From Natronomonas gomsonensis (GTDB lineage Archaea > Halobacteriota > Halobacteria > Halobacteriales > Haloarculaceae), in assembly GCF_024300825.1 (NCBI RefSeq), contig NZ_CP101323.1:1178001-1242000 (forward strand): DNA of 64,000 nucleotides, written 5' to 3'. Made by a program: the position numbers and the translations under genes. Shown here one piece after another: positions 24,510 through 33,506 of the stretch. The notes under the pieces were generated by a model that made no database searches, had not been told where the DNA came from, and worked only from the letters and a program-made list of their open reading frames with translations. How positions within the stretch are numbered: the stretch's first letter is position 1; each line of letters begins with the position of its first letter.

Positions 24510-26093
24510 CTACCGCATTCCGGGAATCCGGCGCTGGAACTTCAGCGTCTTGTTCATCAGTTTCGCGTACAGCCAGTAGGGCACACCCGGCGGCGCGGTC
24601 ATGCCCATCCGCTTTTGGACCGCGACGGTCTGGGATTCGGTGTACTTCATGATGCCCTCGTCACCGTGACGGCGGCCGATACCGGAGTTCTTCATCCCGC
24701 CCATGGGTGCGTCGAGGGACGCCCACGCCGCGGCGTAACCCTCGTTGACGTTGACCGTCCCCGTCTCGATTTGTTTTGCGAGTTCGCGGCCGTAATCGAG
24801 GTCCTCCGTCCAGATGGAGGCGTTCAGACCGTAATCGGAGTCGTTGGCCCGCTCGATAACGTCGTCTTCCTCGCTCCACTCGTAGATGGAGACGACGGGA
24901 CCGAACGTCTCGTTTGCACACAGCGCCATCGATTCGTCGACATCAGTGAGGACCGTCGGTTCGTAGAAGTACGGCCCGATATCCGGTCGGCCCGTCCCGC
25001 CCGTCAGTACGGTGGCGCCGTTGGCTTTGGCGTCCTCGACGTGTTCGGTCACCTTCTCCAGTTGCTCCTCGGAGATGAGGCTGCCCACGTCCACGTCGTA
25101 CTCGTAGCCGGTGCCGAGCTGGAGGTCCTCGATGGCGTCGACGAACGCCTCGACGAACTGACCGTGGACGTCCTCGTGGACGTACAGCCGCTCTAGGGAG
25201 ATACACAGCTGGCCGGCGTTGGTGAAGCAACCGCGAATAAGTCCCTCCACGGCGCGGTCGATATCGGCATCCGAGCAGACGATGCCGGGGTTCTTCCCGC
25301 CGAGTTCCATCGAGCACTTCGTGAGGTGTTCGCCGGCCTGACTGGCGACGATACGACCCGTCGCGCTGGAACCGGTGAAGCAGACGTAATCCGAGTTGGC
25401 GACCAGCGGCTCGCCGAGCGTCGGGCCGAACCCGGTGACCACCTGAAAGACATCCCGCGGCAATCCGGCCTCCTGAAGCAACTCGACTGCTTTCAGTGCT
25501 GTGTAGGAGGTCTGTTCGGCCGGCTTGAGGACGACGCTGTTGCCGGCGAGCAGCGCGGGAATGGCGTCGGAGACGGCCAACGAGAGGGGGTAGTTCCACG
25601 GCGAAATCATCCCGACGATGCCGACGGGGTGGTGGTTGACCTCGGTTTCCGTGAGTCCGGGTAGTGCGCCTTCACGCTGTTCGGTTTCGAGATACCCCTC
25701 CGCGCGGTAGGCGTAGTGGCGGGCCGTCATCGCCACGTCGAGGACCTCTTCGTAGGCGTGCTTGCGGGCCTTCCCGCTCTCCAGTTGCACGATGTCGAGC
25801 AGTTCCTCGGCGTTGTCGATGACGAGGTCGTGGTACCGCTTGAACACCTCGGCGCGCTCTTCGACGGTTCGGTCCTCCCACGCCTTCTGGCCCTGCTCGG
25901 CGCGGTCGAAGGCGACCTCGATGTCCGCTTCGTCACACGCCGGCAGTTCGCCGATGACGACGCCCCGGTACGGCGCCTCCACGTCGAAGTGTTCCTCTGG
26001 CGCCCCCGACAGCGTCACGTACGATTCCAGCCCCGACAGCAAGTCGGGTTCGACGTCTATCTCACCGTCCGCTGTGGTCTCCGATACTGTCAT
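24510..26093 (-). CDS. Aldehyde dehydrogenase, succinate-semialdehyde dehydrogenase-like
   Basis: 527 residues with the complete ALDH set: ISPWNYPLSL, LKPAEQTSYTAL, FTGSSATGRIVASQAGEHL, the catalytic Glu in MELGGKNPGIV, the catalytic Cys in NAGQLCISLERLYV and ETFGPVVSIY. The N-terminal part (LESYVTLSGAPEEHFDVEAPYRG) and overall length fit the GabD2-type succinate-semialdehyde dehydrogenases, but other semialdehydes or fatty aldehydes cannot be excluded. NAD(P)-dependent oxidation to the acid in the cytoplasm is expected. Convergent with purA. Confidence 0.9.
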   Translation of the reverse strand: MTVSETTADGEIDVEPDLLSGLESYVTLSGAPEEHFDVEAPYRGVVIGELPACDEADIEVAFDRAEQGQKAWEDRTVEERAEVFKRYHDLVIDNAEELLDIVQLESGKARKHAYEEVLDVAMTARHYAYRAEGYLETEQREGALPGLTETEVNHHPVGIVGMISPWNYPLSLAVSDAIPALLAGNSVVLKPAEQTSYTALKAVELLQEAGLPRDVFQVVTGFGPTLGEPLVANSDYVCFTGSSATGRIVASQAGEHLTKCSMELGGKNPGIVCSDADIDRAVEGLIRGCFTNAGQLCISLERLYVHEDVHGQFVEAFVDAIEDLQLGTGYEYDVDVGSLISEEQLEKVTEHVEDAKANGATVLTGGTGRPDIGPYFYEPTVLTDVDESMALCANETFGPVVSIYEWSEEDDVIERANDSDYGLNASIWTEDLDYGRELAKQIETGTVNVNEGYAAAWASLDAPMGGMKNSGIGRRHGDEGIMKYTESQTVAVQKRMGMTAPPGVPYWLYAKLMNKTLKFQRRIPGMR

Positions 26094-26215
26094 ACACTCC
26101 CGTACAGGCTACGTCGTGTTAACCGTACGGGAACCTCAAACAACGCTTCGGGTGTTTTCGTCCGTTGCCGCCGCTAGAAGCCGTAGCGGCCAAAAAAGCG
26201 GAGTGTCCGGCCCGG

Positions 26216-27172
26216 TCAGTGGATGCCGAGTGCTTCGATTTGCTCCTGATACCGGTTGCGGATGGTGACCTCGGTCACCTGCGCGACTTCGGCGACCTCA
26301 CGCTGGGTCTTCTTTTCGTTGCACAGAAGCGAGGCGGCGTAGATGGCGGCGGCGGCGTAGCCCGTCGGGGACTTCCCGGAGAGCATGCCCTTCTCCGCCG
26401 TGACCTCGATTATCTCGCGGGTCTTCTGCTCGACTTCCTCGGAGAGACCGAGTTCCGAGCAGAACCGCGGGACGTACTGGACGGGGTCGACGGGTTCGAG
26501 TCCGAGCGACAACTCCTGGGCGATGTAGCGGTAGGTGCGGCCGATTTCCTTCTGTTCGACGCGGGCGACCTCGGCGACCTCGTCGAGGCTCCGGGGGATG
26601 CCCTCCTGTCGGCAGGCCGCATACAGTGCGGCGGTGGCGACGCCCTCGATGGAGCGACCCCGAATGAGGTCCTCGTCGAGCGCACGCCGGTAGATGACGG
26701 AGGCGACCTCACGAACCGACCGCGGCACGCCGAGTGCCGAGGACATGCGGTCGATTTCCGACAGCGCGAACTGGAGGTTGCGCTCGCCGGCGTCCTTCGT
26801 CCGAATCCGCTCCTGCCACTTCCGGAGGCGGTGCATCTGGGAGCGTTTTTCCGAAGAAATCGAGCGACCGTAGGCGTCTTTGTCCTTCCAGTCGATTTGC
26901 GTTGTCAGTCCTTTGTCGTGCATCGTCTGGGTCGTTGGCGCGCCGACCCGGGATTTCGACTGTCGCTCGGAGTGGTTGAACGCACGCCACTCGGGACCAC
27001 GGTCGATGTTTTCCTCTTCCACTACGAGACCGCATTCCTCGCAGACGAGTTCACCCCCGCCGTCGGCGCTCCGAACCAGCGAATCGGACTCACACTCGGG
27101 ACAGCCAGTTTCTTGTTCGGTCTCTGCCTCGTCTTCGCTGGTGCGCTCTCGCTGACGGGTTGGCCCTGGCAT
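26216..27172 (-). CDS. tfb: Transcription initiation factor IIB (TFB)
   Basis: 318 residues from [11 protein letters not shown]. The N-terminal zinc ribbon is CPEC...CEECGL near residues 25-50, followed by the B-reader/linker ([20 protein letters not shown]) and two cyclin-like repeats (residues about 125-210 and 220-310), the second ending in a helix-turn-helix that reads the BRE. TFB recruits RNA polymerase to TBP-TATA complexes. A strong TATA box 27-36 bp upstream selects this ATG over the earlier frame start. Haloarchaea carry several TFB paralogues, so this may be one of many. Confidence 0.95.
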   Translation of the reverse strand: MPGPTRQRERTSEDEAETEQETGCPECESDSLVRSADGGGELVCEECGLVVEEENIDRGPEWRAFNHSERQSKSRVGAPTTQTMHDKGLTTQIDWKDKDAYGRSISSEKRSQMHRLRKWQERIRTKDAGERNLQFALSEIDRMSSALGVPRSVREVASVIYRRALDEDLIRGRSIEGVATAALYAACRQEGIPRSLDEVAEVARVEQKEIGRTYRYIAQELSLGLEPVDPVQYVPRFCSELGLSEEVEQKTREIIEVTAEKGMLSGKSPTGYAAAAIYAASLLCNEKKTQREVAEVAQVTEVTIRNRYQEQIEALGIH

Positions 27173-27198
27173 TATGCTTATATGGTTTGCTTGTTCAA

Positions 27199-27208
27199 CA
27201 TATAAATG
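27199..27208 (-). promoter_or_regulatory. TATA box for tfb
   Basis: Minus-strand CATTTATATG about 31 bp before the ATG at 27172. A second TATA-like element (around 27240-27249, minus strand) lies further upstream and may be an additional promoter. Confidence 0.65.
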
Positions 27209-27355
27209 CTTTGCAGTCACGGCTTGTTGCCACGAAATTACTTATAAATCCTTCCAAAACAGTGTGTTCGCCGCCTCACGCGGCGGACTGGCAGTCATTC
27301 TCAGGGGAATCGACGGTCCGCAGGCGGGTTCGTCTTCCGGGGAGGGCGTTGTCGG

Positions 27356-27541
27356 TCATTGCCTTCGTCGGCGCCAGCCGACTGCAAAGCACACCCCAGC
27401 GAAGGCGCCAGCGCCGACCGGTGCAACCGCACACAGCACCACCAACACGAAACCGACGGCGAAGGCGGTGCTGACGGCGCCCGGAGGTGGGCGTTCGTCG
27501 GGACGGTGCGAAACGGAGGGCCGAAGTTCGGGATGTCTCAT
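27356..27541 (-). CDS. Possible small membrane protein
   Basis: 61 residues. After an N-terminal Arg/Pro-rich segment (MRHPELRPSVSHRPDERPPP) there is one or two hydrophobic helices (FAVGFVLVVLCAVAPVGAG, then AFAGVCFAVG) and a basic WRRRRQ tail that would sit in the cytoplasm. It resembles the many small haloarchaeal membrane proteins but the family is not recognised. It lies 70 bp beyond the end of the 87-residue gene on the same strand. Composition-driven open frames are common here, so confidence is moderate. Confidence 0.45.
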   Translation of the reverse strand: MRHPELRPSVSHRPDERPPPGAVSTAFAVGFVLVVLCAVAPVGAGAFAGVCFAVGWRRRRQ

Positions 27542-27611
27542 CGAATCACGGGGCTGTCGCCCCAAGGGTTCCGCCGGGGGTCGAACCCGTCGTGCCCCAG
27601 CCGGCACGGAA

Positions 27612-27875
27612 CTACTGAACGGTGGCTTCGATGACGCCGAAGCCGTCGGCGAGGTGGGCATCGGGCGCCTCAACGTCGGCATCGATGGCGACGGTCGCCG
27701 TAGCGTCGACATAGAGGTCGAGGGCGTCCGGGCGGACGCCACATAACTCAACGTTCTCGACGCGTGCGACGCCGTCGACTTTCTCGACGACTTCGCGGAC
27801 GCCGCCTTCGACATCGCCGGCCGCACCCCGGGGGACGCGGACGGACAACTCGATTCGGTGGTCGTGGGCTAACAT
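27612..27875 (-). CDS. Small uncharacterised haloarchaeal protein
   Basis: 87 residues starting MLAHDHRIELSVRVPRG. The pattern of alternating strands and helices (RIELSVRV, VEGGVREVVEKVDGVARVE, NVELCGVRPDALDLYVDATATVAI) suggests a ferredoxin-like or ACT-like alpha-beta fold. I do not recognise a family and there is no catalytic motif. The ATG overlaps the edge of the structured gene-free block that begins at 27876, so its 5' region may be part of a structured transcript. Confidence 0.7.
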   Translation of the reverse strand: MLAHDHRIELSVRVPRGAAGDVEGGVREVVEKVDGVARVENVELCGVRPDALDLYVDATATVAIDADVEAPDAHLADGFGVIEATVQ

Positions 27876-28377
27876 AGGCCCCCGGCGGGAGTCGAACCCG
27901 CAGGCCCGCGGCGGTCGACCGCGGACGGCACAGCCGTGGCTAACGGGGGAGCGTCGCCACTACGCGATTCGGCGACGAGCCGGCACGGCGCCGAAGGACG
28001 GCTCCGTGGCTCCCGGTCGAAGGCGGCGCGGAAAAACGGGAACACACCCGAGAGAACGGACCTCTCCGGAGGTAGCGTCGAGAGAAGTCCGCCGCGCCGC
28101 CGAACCGGGGTGGCTCGTTATGCGGCGCGAATCCCGAATGCGAGCGGAGCGTTCCACCCGCTCACACTCGAGGCGCGCCGCTTGGCGTAAGCGGCCGCAT
28201 ACAGCGGAGTGTGAGTGGTGGTGGTCATGATTGTGCTCCGTGTACGAAAAGCAAGCTATCGGATGGGTATTAATAATTGTGTGACTGTGTGTACCACAGA
28301 CACCCGTAGAGTGCGGTCACAGTCTCGTACGTCGGCGTACAGGTGGGTCTGTCGGTGGCGTGTTCAGTCCTGTGTCC
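27876..28377. ncRNA. Gene-free block with strong RNA-like secondary structure
   Basis: About 500 bp without a credible protein. Within 27879-27949 (read on the minus strand) there is a cloverleaf: a 6-bp closing stem (27944-27949/27879-27884), a triloop hairpin (27925-27929/27933-27937), a 5-bp stem with 7-base loop (27907-27911/27919-27923) and a perfect T-arm (27885-27889/27897-27901, loop TTCGACT). Within 28012-28109 a nested structure is visible: 6 bp (28012-28017/28104-28109), 10 bp (28022-28031/28092-28101), then two inner hairpins (28037-28040/28047-28050; 28057-28066 with 28080-28084 and 28087-28091). An AT-rich TATA-like stretch near 28268-28278 could drive minus-strand transcription. 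No match to a known RNA could be confirmed by eye. Confidence 0.4.
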
Positions 28378-29556
28378 TCACAGTTCGTCCGCTCTGACGA
28401 CGGCCTCACGGTCGACATCGTCGACGTCGTCGTAGCCGATGAGTCCGAGCGTCAAATCGAGGTCGGCGAGGAAGTTCTTCACGACCGATTCGACGCCGTT
28501 TTCGCCGTCGATGGCGAGACCGTAGGCGTATGGGCGGCCGAATCCGACGGCGTCGGCACCGAGTGCGAGTGCGACGAGCGCATCGGAGCCGCGTCGGATA
28601 CCCGAATCGAAGAGGACAGGCACGTCGTCGTTCACAGCCGAGACGATGCGCGGCAACACGTCGAGAGCGGTGACCGCGTTGTCGACCTGTCGACCGCCGT
28701 GATTCGAGACGATGACGCCCTCGGCACCGCGTTCGATGCACTCCCGTGCGTCGTCGGGATGAAGCACCCCCTTGACCACGACGGGAATGTCGGCGTACTC
28801 ACAGAGCCACTCGAGGTCGTCGAACGTCAGCGACGGGTCACCGAAGATGTCGATGAACGTCCGAATCGCGTTCAGTTCGGCCTCTTCCGGCGGGGCGTCG
28901 AGCAAATCGCGGAACGCCTCGTCGCTGAAGTAGTTGGCGACGCCCTCGCCGTCGAGGAAGGGGAGATAGCCGTCGCGGATGTCCCGTTCGCGCCACCCGA
29001 GGATGTTGTTGTCCAGCGTGACGACGAGCGCCTCGTAGCCCGCCGCCTCGGCACGGGAGACGAAACTCTTGGCCACGTCGTCGTTCGACGACCAGTACAA
29101 CTGAAACCACCCGGGCGTGTCGCCCAGTTCCTCGGCGACCTCCTCCATCGTGTGTGAGGCCGCCGAGGAGACGACCATCGGAACGTCGAGGTCGGCCGCG
29201 GCGCGGGCCACCGCGAGTTCGCCCTCGTCGTGGATGATAGATTGGACGCCGATGGGCGCGAGCAACGCGGGCACGGACAGTTCGGTTCCGAACAGTTCCG
29301 TCGAGAGGTCCCGCTCGGAGAAGTCCCGAAGCATTCGGGGCCACAGTCGCCACTTCGCGAAGACGTCGCGGTTGTGCCCGATGGTCCGTTCGCCACCCGC
29401 CCCGCCGGCGACGTAGCCGTAGGCCTTCTCGTCCATGGCCGCGAGGGCGGCTTCCTCCAGTTCCTCGAACGATGGCGGCACGTCGGGCGTCACGCCGGCC
29501 ATCCCCTCCATGAAAATCTCGACCTGTCTGTCCGAGCCGCGGTTTGACTCGCTCAT
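28378..29556 (-). CDS. FMN-dependent alpha-hydroxy-acid oxidase/dehydrogenase
   Basis: 392 residues of the lactate oxidase/glycolate oxidase family. FMN-binding features include APIGVQSIIHDEGELAVARA, SSAASHTMEEVAEEL, PGWFQLYWSSNDD, the Lys in VVVKGVLHPDDA and the catalytic His in VSNHGGRQVDNAVTALDVLP, then DSGIRRGSDALVALALGADAVGFGRPYAYG (quoted in part), which holds the phosphate. The N-terminal region (AYGYVAGGAGGERT) resembles lactate 2-monooxygenase-type members. It oxidises an L-2-hydroxy acid to the 2-oxo acid. A TATA-like AGTATATTTC lies about 30 bp upstream of the ATG. Confidence 0.92.
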   Translation of the reverse strand: MSESNRGSDRQVEIFMEGMAGVTPDVPPSFEELEEAALAAMDEKAYGYVAGGAGGERTIGHNRDVFAKWRLWPRMLRDFSERDLSTELFGTELSVPALLAPIGVQSIIHDEGELAVARAAADLDVPMVVSSAASHTMEEVAEELGDTPGWFQLYWSSNDDVAKSFVSRAEAAGYEALVVTLDNNILGWRERDIRDGYLPFLDGEGVANYFSDEAFRDLLDAPPEEAELNAIRTFIDIFGDPSLTFDDLEWLCEYADIPVVVKGVLHPDDARECIERGAEGVIVSNHGGRQVDNAVTALDVLPRIVSAVNDDVPVLFDSGIRRGSDALVALALGADAVGFGRPYAYGLAIDGENGVESVVKNFLADLDLTLGLIGYDDVDDVDREAVVRADEL

Positions 29557-29606
29557 GGGGCGACCGTAGAAGCCGGCTGAAATATACTTTGGCCGTCAGG
29601 TCCCGT

Positions 29607-30698
29607 TCAGTCAGCCGCCGGAAGCTCGACGCGGAAGCGGGCACCGCCCTCGGGGGACTCGTCGAGAGTCACTTCACCGCCGTAAACGTCGGCGAGTCGC
29701 GAGACGAGATACAGCCCGAGACCGTCGCCGTTGCTCGCCTCGCCTTGCTCGCCCAACTCGAAGACTTCCTCGCGACGCACTTCGGGGATTCCGACGCCGC
29801 TGTCGGCGACGACGGTTTCGACGGTGGTCCCGTTCCGTTCGGCCTCGACGCGGACGGTCAATGATTCGGCGTCGTTGTGAGCGACCGCGTTGCCGAGCAG
29901 GTTCGAAAACAGCTGATGAACGAGTCCGTCGGCGACGACCCACAGGCCGTCGGGTACGTCGGCGTCGATGTCGACCTCGGGGTGGCTGTCGGCGATGCTG
30001 GCGAGTTCGTCGTCGAGCACCGTCGAGAGGTCGACCCGCTCGAACTCCCGCTCGGCGCCGAGCGTCTCGACGAGGGTGTCGGTGTCCCGGAGCAGACGCA
30101 CGATGGCGTCGCTTCGCCGCTGGATGACCTCCAGTGAGGATTCCCCTTCGGGGTCGACGTGGTCGGCGACGATGTCGGCGTGACCGTTGATGGCCATCAT
30201 GTCGTTGCGGATGTCGTGTCGCAGGAGTCGCGTGAGCAACACGAGCGTCTCGCGTTGGTCCTCGTTGCGCTCGGCGAGGCGGCGGTTCCGCTCGGAGCGG
30301 CCATGGTTGACGCCGGCGATGACGCCGAAGGCACCGCCCATGCTGCCGAGCGTGACGACCTGACTCGCGAAGGCGGCGGTGAACTCACCGGCGAGCAGCG
30401 AGCCGAGTTCCGACCAGACGGCCAGAGCGAAGAAAAACAAAAAGCCGGAGAAACACCAGACCATGACGGTGAACCGTTCGTCGGAGGCGAGTTCACTCCG
30501 TTCGATGTGAACGCCGAGAACGAGGACGACTCCGCCGAAGAGGACGTGAAGGACGAGTTCGTACAGGGCCGCCTGAATCGAGGCGGTGGTCGGCAACACC
30601 GACTGGGACCACAGACTCACGCCGGCGACGACGAAAACGAGTCCCAACGCGGCGACGAGTTCGGACCCGTCGATTCGGTCACCGAAGTATCCACCCAT
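29607..30698 (-). CDS. Membrane histidine kinase
   Basis: 363 residues. The N-terminal 145 residues hold about four or five membrane helices (LVAALGLVFVVAGVSLW, LYELVLHVLFGGVVLVLGV, VMVWCFSGFLFFFALAVW, VVTLGSMGGAFGVIAGV). The phospho-acceptor H-box is LLRHDIRNDMMAINGHADIV; the ATPase has the N-box (LFSNLLGNAVAHND), G1 (VADSGVGIPE) and G2 (GDGLGLYLVSRLADVYGG). It should sense a membrane-linked signal and autophosphorylate; no response regulator gene adjoins it. TATA-like sequence lies 24-34 bp upstream of the ATG. Confidence 0.92.
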   Translation of the reverse strand: MGGYFGDRIDGSELVAALGLVFVVAGVSLWSQSVLPTTASIQAALYELVLHVLFGGVVLVLGVHIERSELASDERFTVMVWCFSGFLFFFALAVWSELGSLLAGEFTAAFASQVVTLGSMGGAFGVIAGVNHGRSERNRRLAERNEDQRETLVLLTRLLRHDIRNDMMAINGHADIVADHVDPEGESSLEVIQRRSDAIVRLLRDTDTLVETLGAEREFERVDLSTVLDDELASIADSHPEVDIDADVPDGLWVVADGLVHQLFSNLLGNAVAHNDAESLTVRVEAERNGTTVETVVADSGVGIPEVRREEVFELGEQGEASNGDGLGLYLVSRLADVYGGEVTLDESPEGGARFRVELPAAD

Positions 30699-30745
30699 CT
30701 TAGCCGAGAGTTATATTCAACTAAGTTAAAAGATACGACACGACG

Positions 30746-31165
30746 CTACGCCGGCAACGTCAGCGCCGCCCCGAGGAGCGCGAACGCGAGCGTGTTCAGG
30801 CCGGCCGCGAGGAGACCGACTTTCACGGTCAGCGAGAGGTACGTCTGTCGGCGGAGCCACTCGCCCACCGTCTCCGCCGGTTCGGACGACCCCGCGTGCG
30901 TTCGTTTCGGTTCGTAGCCGGGGCGTTCGATGTCGCCAGGGGGCGAGGGCGGCTCGACGGACGGCACCGACCGCTCCGGGTACAGTTGGGCATCGGGTCG
31001 TTCGACGAGCGGTTCCCCCGTACGCTCCTTCGGGGGACGGTCAGCCGGTTGGCGGCGGGCACAGTCGTGATACCGGTGGCCGAGGTGGGTCGCACAGAGT
31101 CGCTGGCCGCACCGCTCACACCGGTAAAGTAACTCGCTGTCGGCGCCGCACACCGAACAGTCCAT
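30746..31165 (-). CDS. Zinc-finger protein with C-terminal membrane helix
   Basis: 139 residues from MDCSVCGAD. The first 40 residues form an AN1-like or rhomboid-associated zinc finger with ligands in CSVCG, CERCGQRLC and HLGHRYHDC. A Pro/Arg/Glu-rich linker follows, and residues about 110-139 are one or two hydrophobic helices (LTVKVGLLAAGLNTLAFALL). The finger should be cytoplasmic with the protein anchored at the membrane. The exact role is unknown. The frame is open further upstream, but MDCSVCG is the natural family start. Confidence 0.82.
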   Translation of the reverse strand: MDCSVCGADSELLYRCERCGQRLCATHLGHRYHDCARRQPADRPPKERTGEPLVERPDAQLYPERSVPSVEPPSPPGDIERPGYEPKRTHAGSSEPAETVGEWLRRQTYLSLTVKVGLLAAGLNTLAFALLGAALTLPA

Positions 31166-31274
31166 AACCCCGGGGAGGCAGTGTGTCGATATGAATCCAG
31201 CGCACAGTTCAACGGTCGTGTCCGCGGTGCCCCACACCGCAGCGCGGCGACCGGATGCCGCAGAGCGGCGCTAA

Positions 31275-32546
31275 ATGGGCGAGTACGACGTTCGGGCGGT
31301 GTCGCTGGCCGTCGTCGGCGGCGTGTTCTTCGGCGGTATCGCCACCGGCGTCGCCTTCCCGACGCTGCCGCTGCTCGATGACCTCCTCGGCATCACGGCG
31401 GTCATGCTCGGTCTCATCCTCGCGGCCAACCGCATCGCTCGCCTCGTGATGAACACGCCCGCGGGTAGTGTCATCGACCGCGTCGGCGCGCGCACGCCGA
31501 TGATAGTCGGGTTGTTCACACAGGCACTCGCCCCGTTCGGTTACGTCGTCGGCTTGCACACGCCGCCGGTTACCGTGGCCTCGCTACCGGTGCTCGGAGA
31601 CGTGTCGGCCCCCGGCGTCGTGTTCGTCCTCGCGCGGACGATGTGGGGAGTCGGGTCGGCGTTCGTCTTCATCGGCGCCTTCGCCGTCGTCACTCACGTC
31701 ACGACGGCCGACAATCGTGGGAAGTGGATTGGCTACGTCCGCGGCGGCCAGTCGCTCGGCTTCCCGACGGGACTGGTCGTCGGCGGCGTCATGACCGACC
31801 TCGTCGGTATCCAAGAGGCGTTCCTCGTCGCCGGTGGCTGTGCACTGTTGGCTGGCGTCGTCGCTTCGGCCGTCCTCCCCGACGTGACGCCCGACCGCGA
31901 TACAAGCGGTGGACTCCGTGACGTGCCGGCACTCTTGCGCCGACGACCCGTCGTCTTTCCAATCGGAGTCGGGAACTTCACGCTACAGTTGCTGTGGGGC
32001 GGCGTCCTGTTGACGACGCTCGCGAAGTACGCCGAGGCGTTCGCCTTCGAAATCGGGCCGTTGGAGGCCGCTGGCGTCGCCGGCGTCGTCATGGGGGGTG
32101 GCGTCCTCGTCACTGGCGGCGTGACGCTGTGGGCCGGACGACGCTCCGACGAACTCAGCAACCGGGCGCTGTTGACCGTACCATCGTTTCTCGCCTTGGT
32201 CGTCGGGTTCGGCCTCATCGCCCTCGTTCCCGCCCTGCCCGCGTTGGTCGTCGGCGTCCTGTTGGCCGGGGCAGGCGTCGGTGCTGGCGCCCCGGCACTG
32301 TTGACGATTCTGGGTGACGTGACGCCGGGCGACGAGTTGGGGCGGTTGGGCGGCGTCTACAACACGATGGGCGACGTGGGGCTCAGCCTCGGCCCGCTGG
32401 TGGCGATTCCGGCCGTCGAAACCGCCGGCTACCGAGCGACCTATCTGTTCTGTGCCGGTCTCGTGGCGGCGTGTTTGCTGGTCGTCTCGCTTCCCCTGTT
32501 GTGGTCGCCGACGGGGGAGGCCGCTGGTGTCGCCGACTCCGATTGA
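31275..32546 (+). CDS. MFS transporter
   Basis: 423 residues with 12 predicted helices. The loop 2-3 motif appears as ANRIARLVMNTPAGSVIDRVGARTPM, quoted here in part as NTPAGSVIDRVGARTP, which is the major-facilitator motif A (G-x-x-D-R-x-G-R). The FVFIGAFAVVTHVTTADNRGK segment between helices 4 and 5 is typical of drug or sugar exporters. The substrate is not predictable. It starts about 110 bp from the divergent zinc-finger gene. Probably a proton-coupled exporter in the cytoplasmic membrane. Confidence 0.92.
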   Translation: MGEYDVRAVSLAVVGGVFFGGIATGVAFPTLPLLDDLLGITAVMLGLILAANRIARLVMNTPAGSVIDRVGARTPMIVGLFTQALAPFGYVVGLHTPPVTVASLPVLGDVSAPGVVFVLARTMWGVGSAFVFIGAFAVVTHVTTADNRGKWIGYVRGGQSLGFPTGLVVGGVMTDLVGIQEAFLVAGGCALLAGVVASAVLPDVTPDRDTSGGLRDVPALLRRRPVVFPIGVGNFTLQLLWGGVLLTTLAKYAEAFAFEIGPLEAAGVAGVVMGGGVLVTGGVTLWAGRRSDELSNRALLTVPSFLALVVGFGLIALVPALPALVVGVLLAGAGVGAGAPALLTILGDVTPGDELGRLGGVYNTMGDVGLSLGPLVAIPAVETAGYRATYLFCAGLVAACLLVVSLPLLWSPTGEAAGVADSD

Positions 32547-32600
32547 AACTCCGCGTCGGAGAACGGAAGTTTATCGGGGACAGCCCTCCCGGGTCAGAGC

Positions 32601-33482
32601 ATGAACGTCACCGTCATCGGCGCGGGAAGCATGGGACACGGCATCGCACAGGTGTCGGCGATGGCCGGCCACGACGTGGTGTTGAACGACGTCGACGAGG
32701 AACGCGTCGCCGCCGGCCTCGACGGCATCGAATCCAACCTCGACGGCGGGGTCGAGCGCGGCAAAGTGACCGAAAGCGAGCGCGAGGAGACACTGGAGCG
32801 TGTCTTCGGCGATGCCGACCTCGCGTCGGCCGTCGAGGCCGCCGACCTCGTCGTCGAGGCCGTTCCCGAGGACATGGACCTCAAAAAGAACGTGTTCGGC
32901 GACGTCGAAGCCGCCGCACCCGCCGACGCCGTTCTCGGGTCGAACACGTCGTCGCTGTCGGTCACCGAGTTGGCGAGTTGCCTCGACTCCCCTGAGCGTG
33001 CGGTCGGTCTCCACTTCTTCAACCCACCACACATCATGGACCTCGTGGAAATCGTCGTCGCCGAGCAGACCAGTTCGGCGAGCGAATCGACCGCGGTCGA
33101 CTACGTCGAGGGACTGGACAAGGAGGCCGTTGTGGTTCGAGACAGCGCCGGGTTCGCCTCCTCTCGACTCGGTGTCGCACTCGGCCTCGAAGCGATTCGG
33201 ATGGTCGAAAGCGGCGTCGCGAGCGTCGAGGACATCGACACCGCAATGGAGGAAGGATACAGCCACCCGATGGGGCCGCTGAAACTCACCGACCTCGTCG
33301 GGTTGGACGTGCGACTCGACATCGCCGAGTACCTCCGCGAGGAGTTGGGCGAGCGGTTCCGCCCGCCGCAGACGCTGAAACGGAAGGTCCGAGCGGGGAA
33401 ACTCGGCAAGAAGTCGGGCGAAGGGTTCTACGTCTGGGAGGACGGCGAAGCGGTCGGCGTCAGCGGCGACGCCGAGGACTGA
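32601..33482 (+). CDS. 3-Hydroxyacyl-CoA (3-hydroxybutyryl-CoA) dehydrogenase
   Basis: 293 residues. It opens MNVTVIGAGSMGHGIAQVSA, the Rossmann NAD motif, and carries SNTSSLSVTELAS and LHFFNPPHIMDLVEIV with the catalytic His-Glu pair, then the helical dimerisation domain (GYSHPMGPLKLTDLVGLDVRLDI, in part). Length fits the stand-alone enzyme rather than the fusion at 4052. It interconverts (S)-3-hydroxyacyl-CoA and 3-oxoacyl-CoA with NAD. It follows the MFS gene by 54 bp and is a paralogue of the dehydrogenase half of the fusion. Confidence 0.93.
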   Translation: MNVTVIGAGSMGHGIAQVSAMAGHDVVLNDVDEERVAAGLDGIESNLDGGVERGKVTESEREETLERVFGDADLASAVEAADLVVEAVPEDMDLKKNVFGDVEAAAPADAVLGSNTSSLSVTELASCLDSPERAVGLHFFNPPHIMDLVEIVVAEQTSSASESTAVDYVEGLDKEAVVVRDSAGFASSRLGVALGLEAIRMVESGVASVEDIDTAMEEGYSHPMGPLKLTDLVGLDVRLDIAEYLREELGERFRPPQTLKRKVRAGKLGKKSGEGFYVWEDGEAVGVSGDAED

Positions 33483-33506
33483 CGGTGAGTTTCCGCAGTA
33501 CGGCCC

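Noticed and set aside
27545-27600. Another T-arm-like sequence (minus-strand GGGTTCGACCCC)
   Set aside because: Only a four-base-pair stem and no acceptor or anticodon arms around it; TTCGA is common in this genome.
27876-27950. Functional tRNA on the minus strand
   Set aside because: T-arm and anticodon-type stem are good, but D-arm is not canonical, base 33 is C, and the first acceptor pair is T-C. Reported instead as tRNA-like structure.
28012-28109. Signal recognition particle RNA
   Set aside because: Helix arrangement is suggestive, but the conserved GGAAG/AGCAG-type helix-8 core is not present; kept only as an unidentified structured region.
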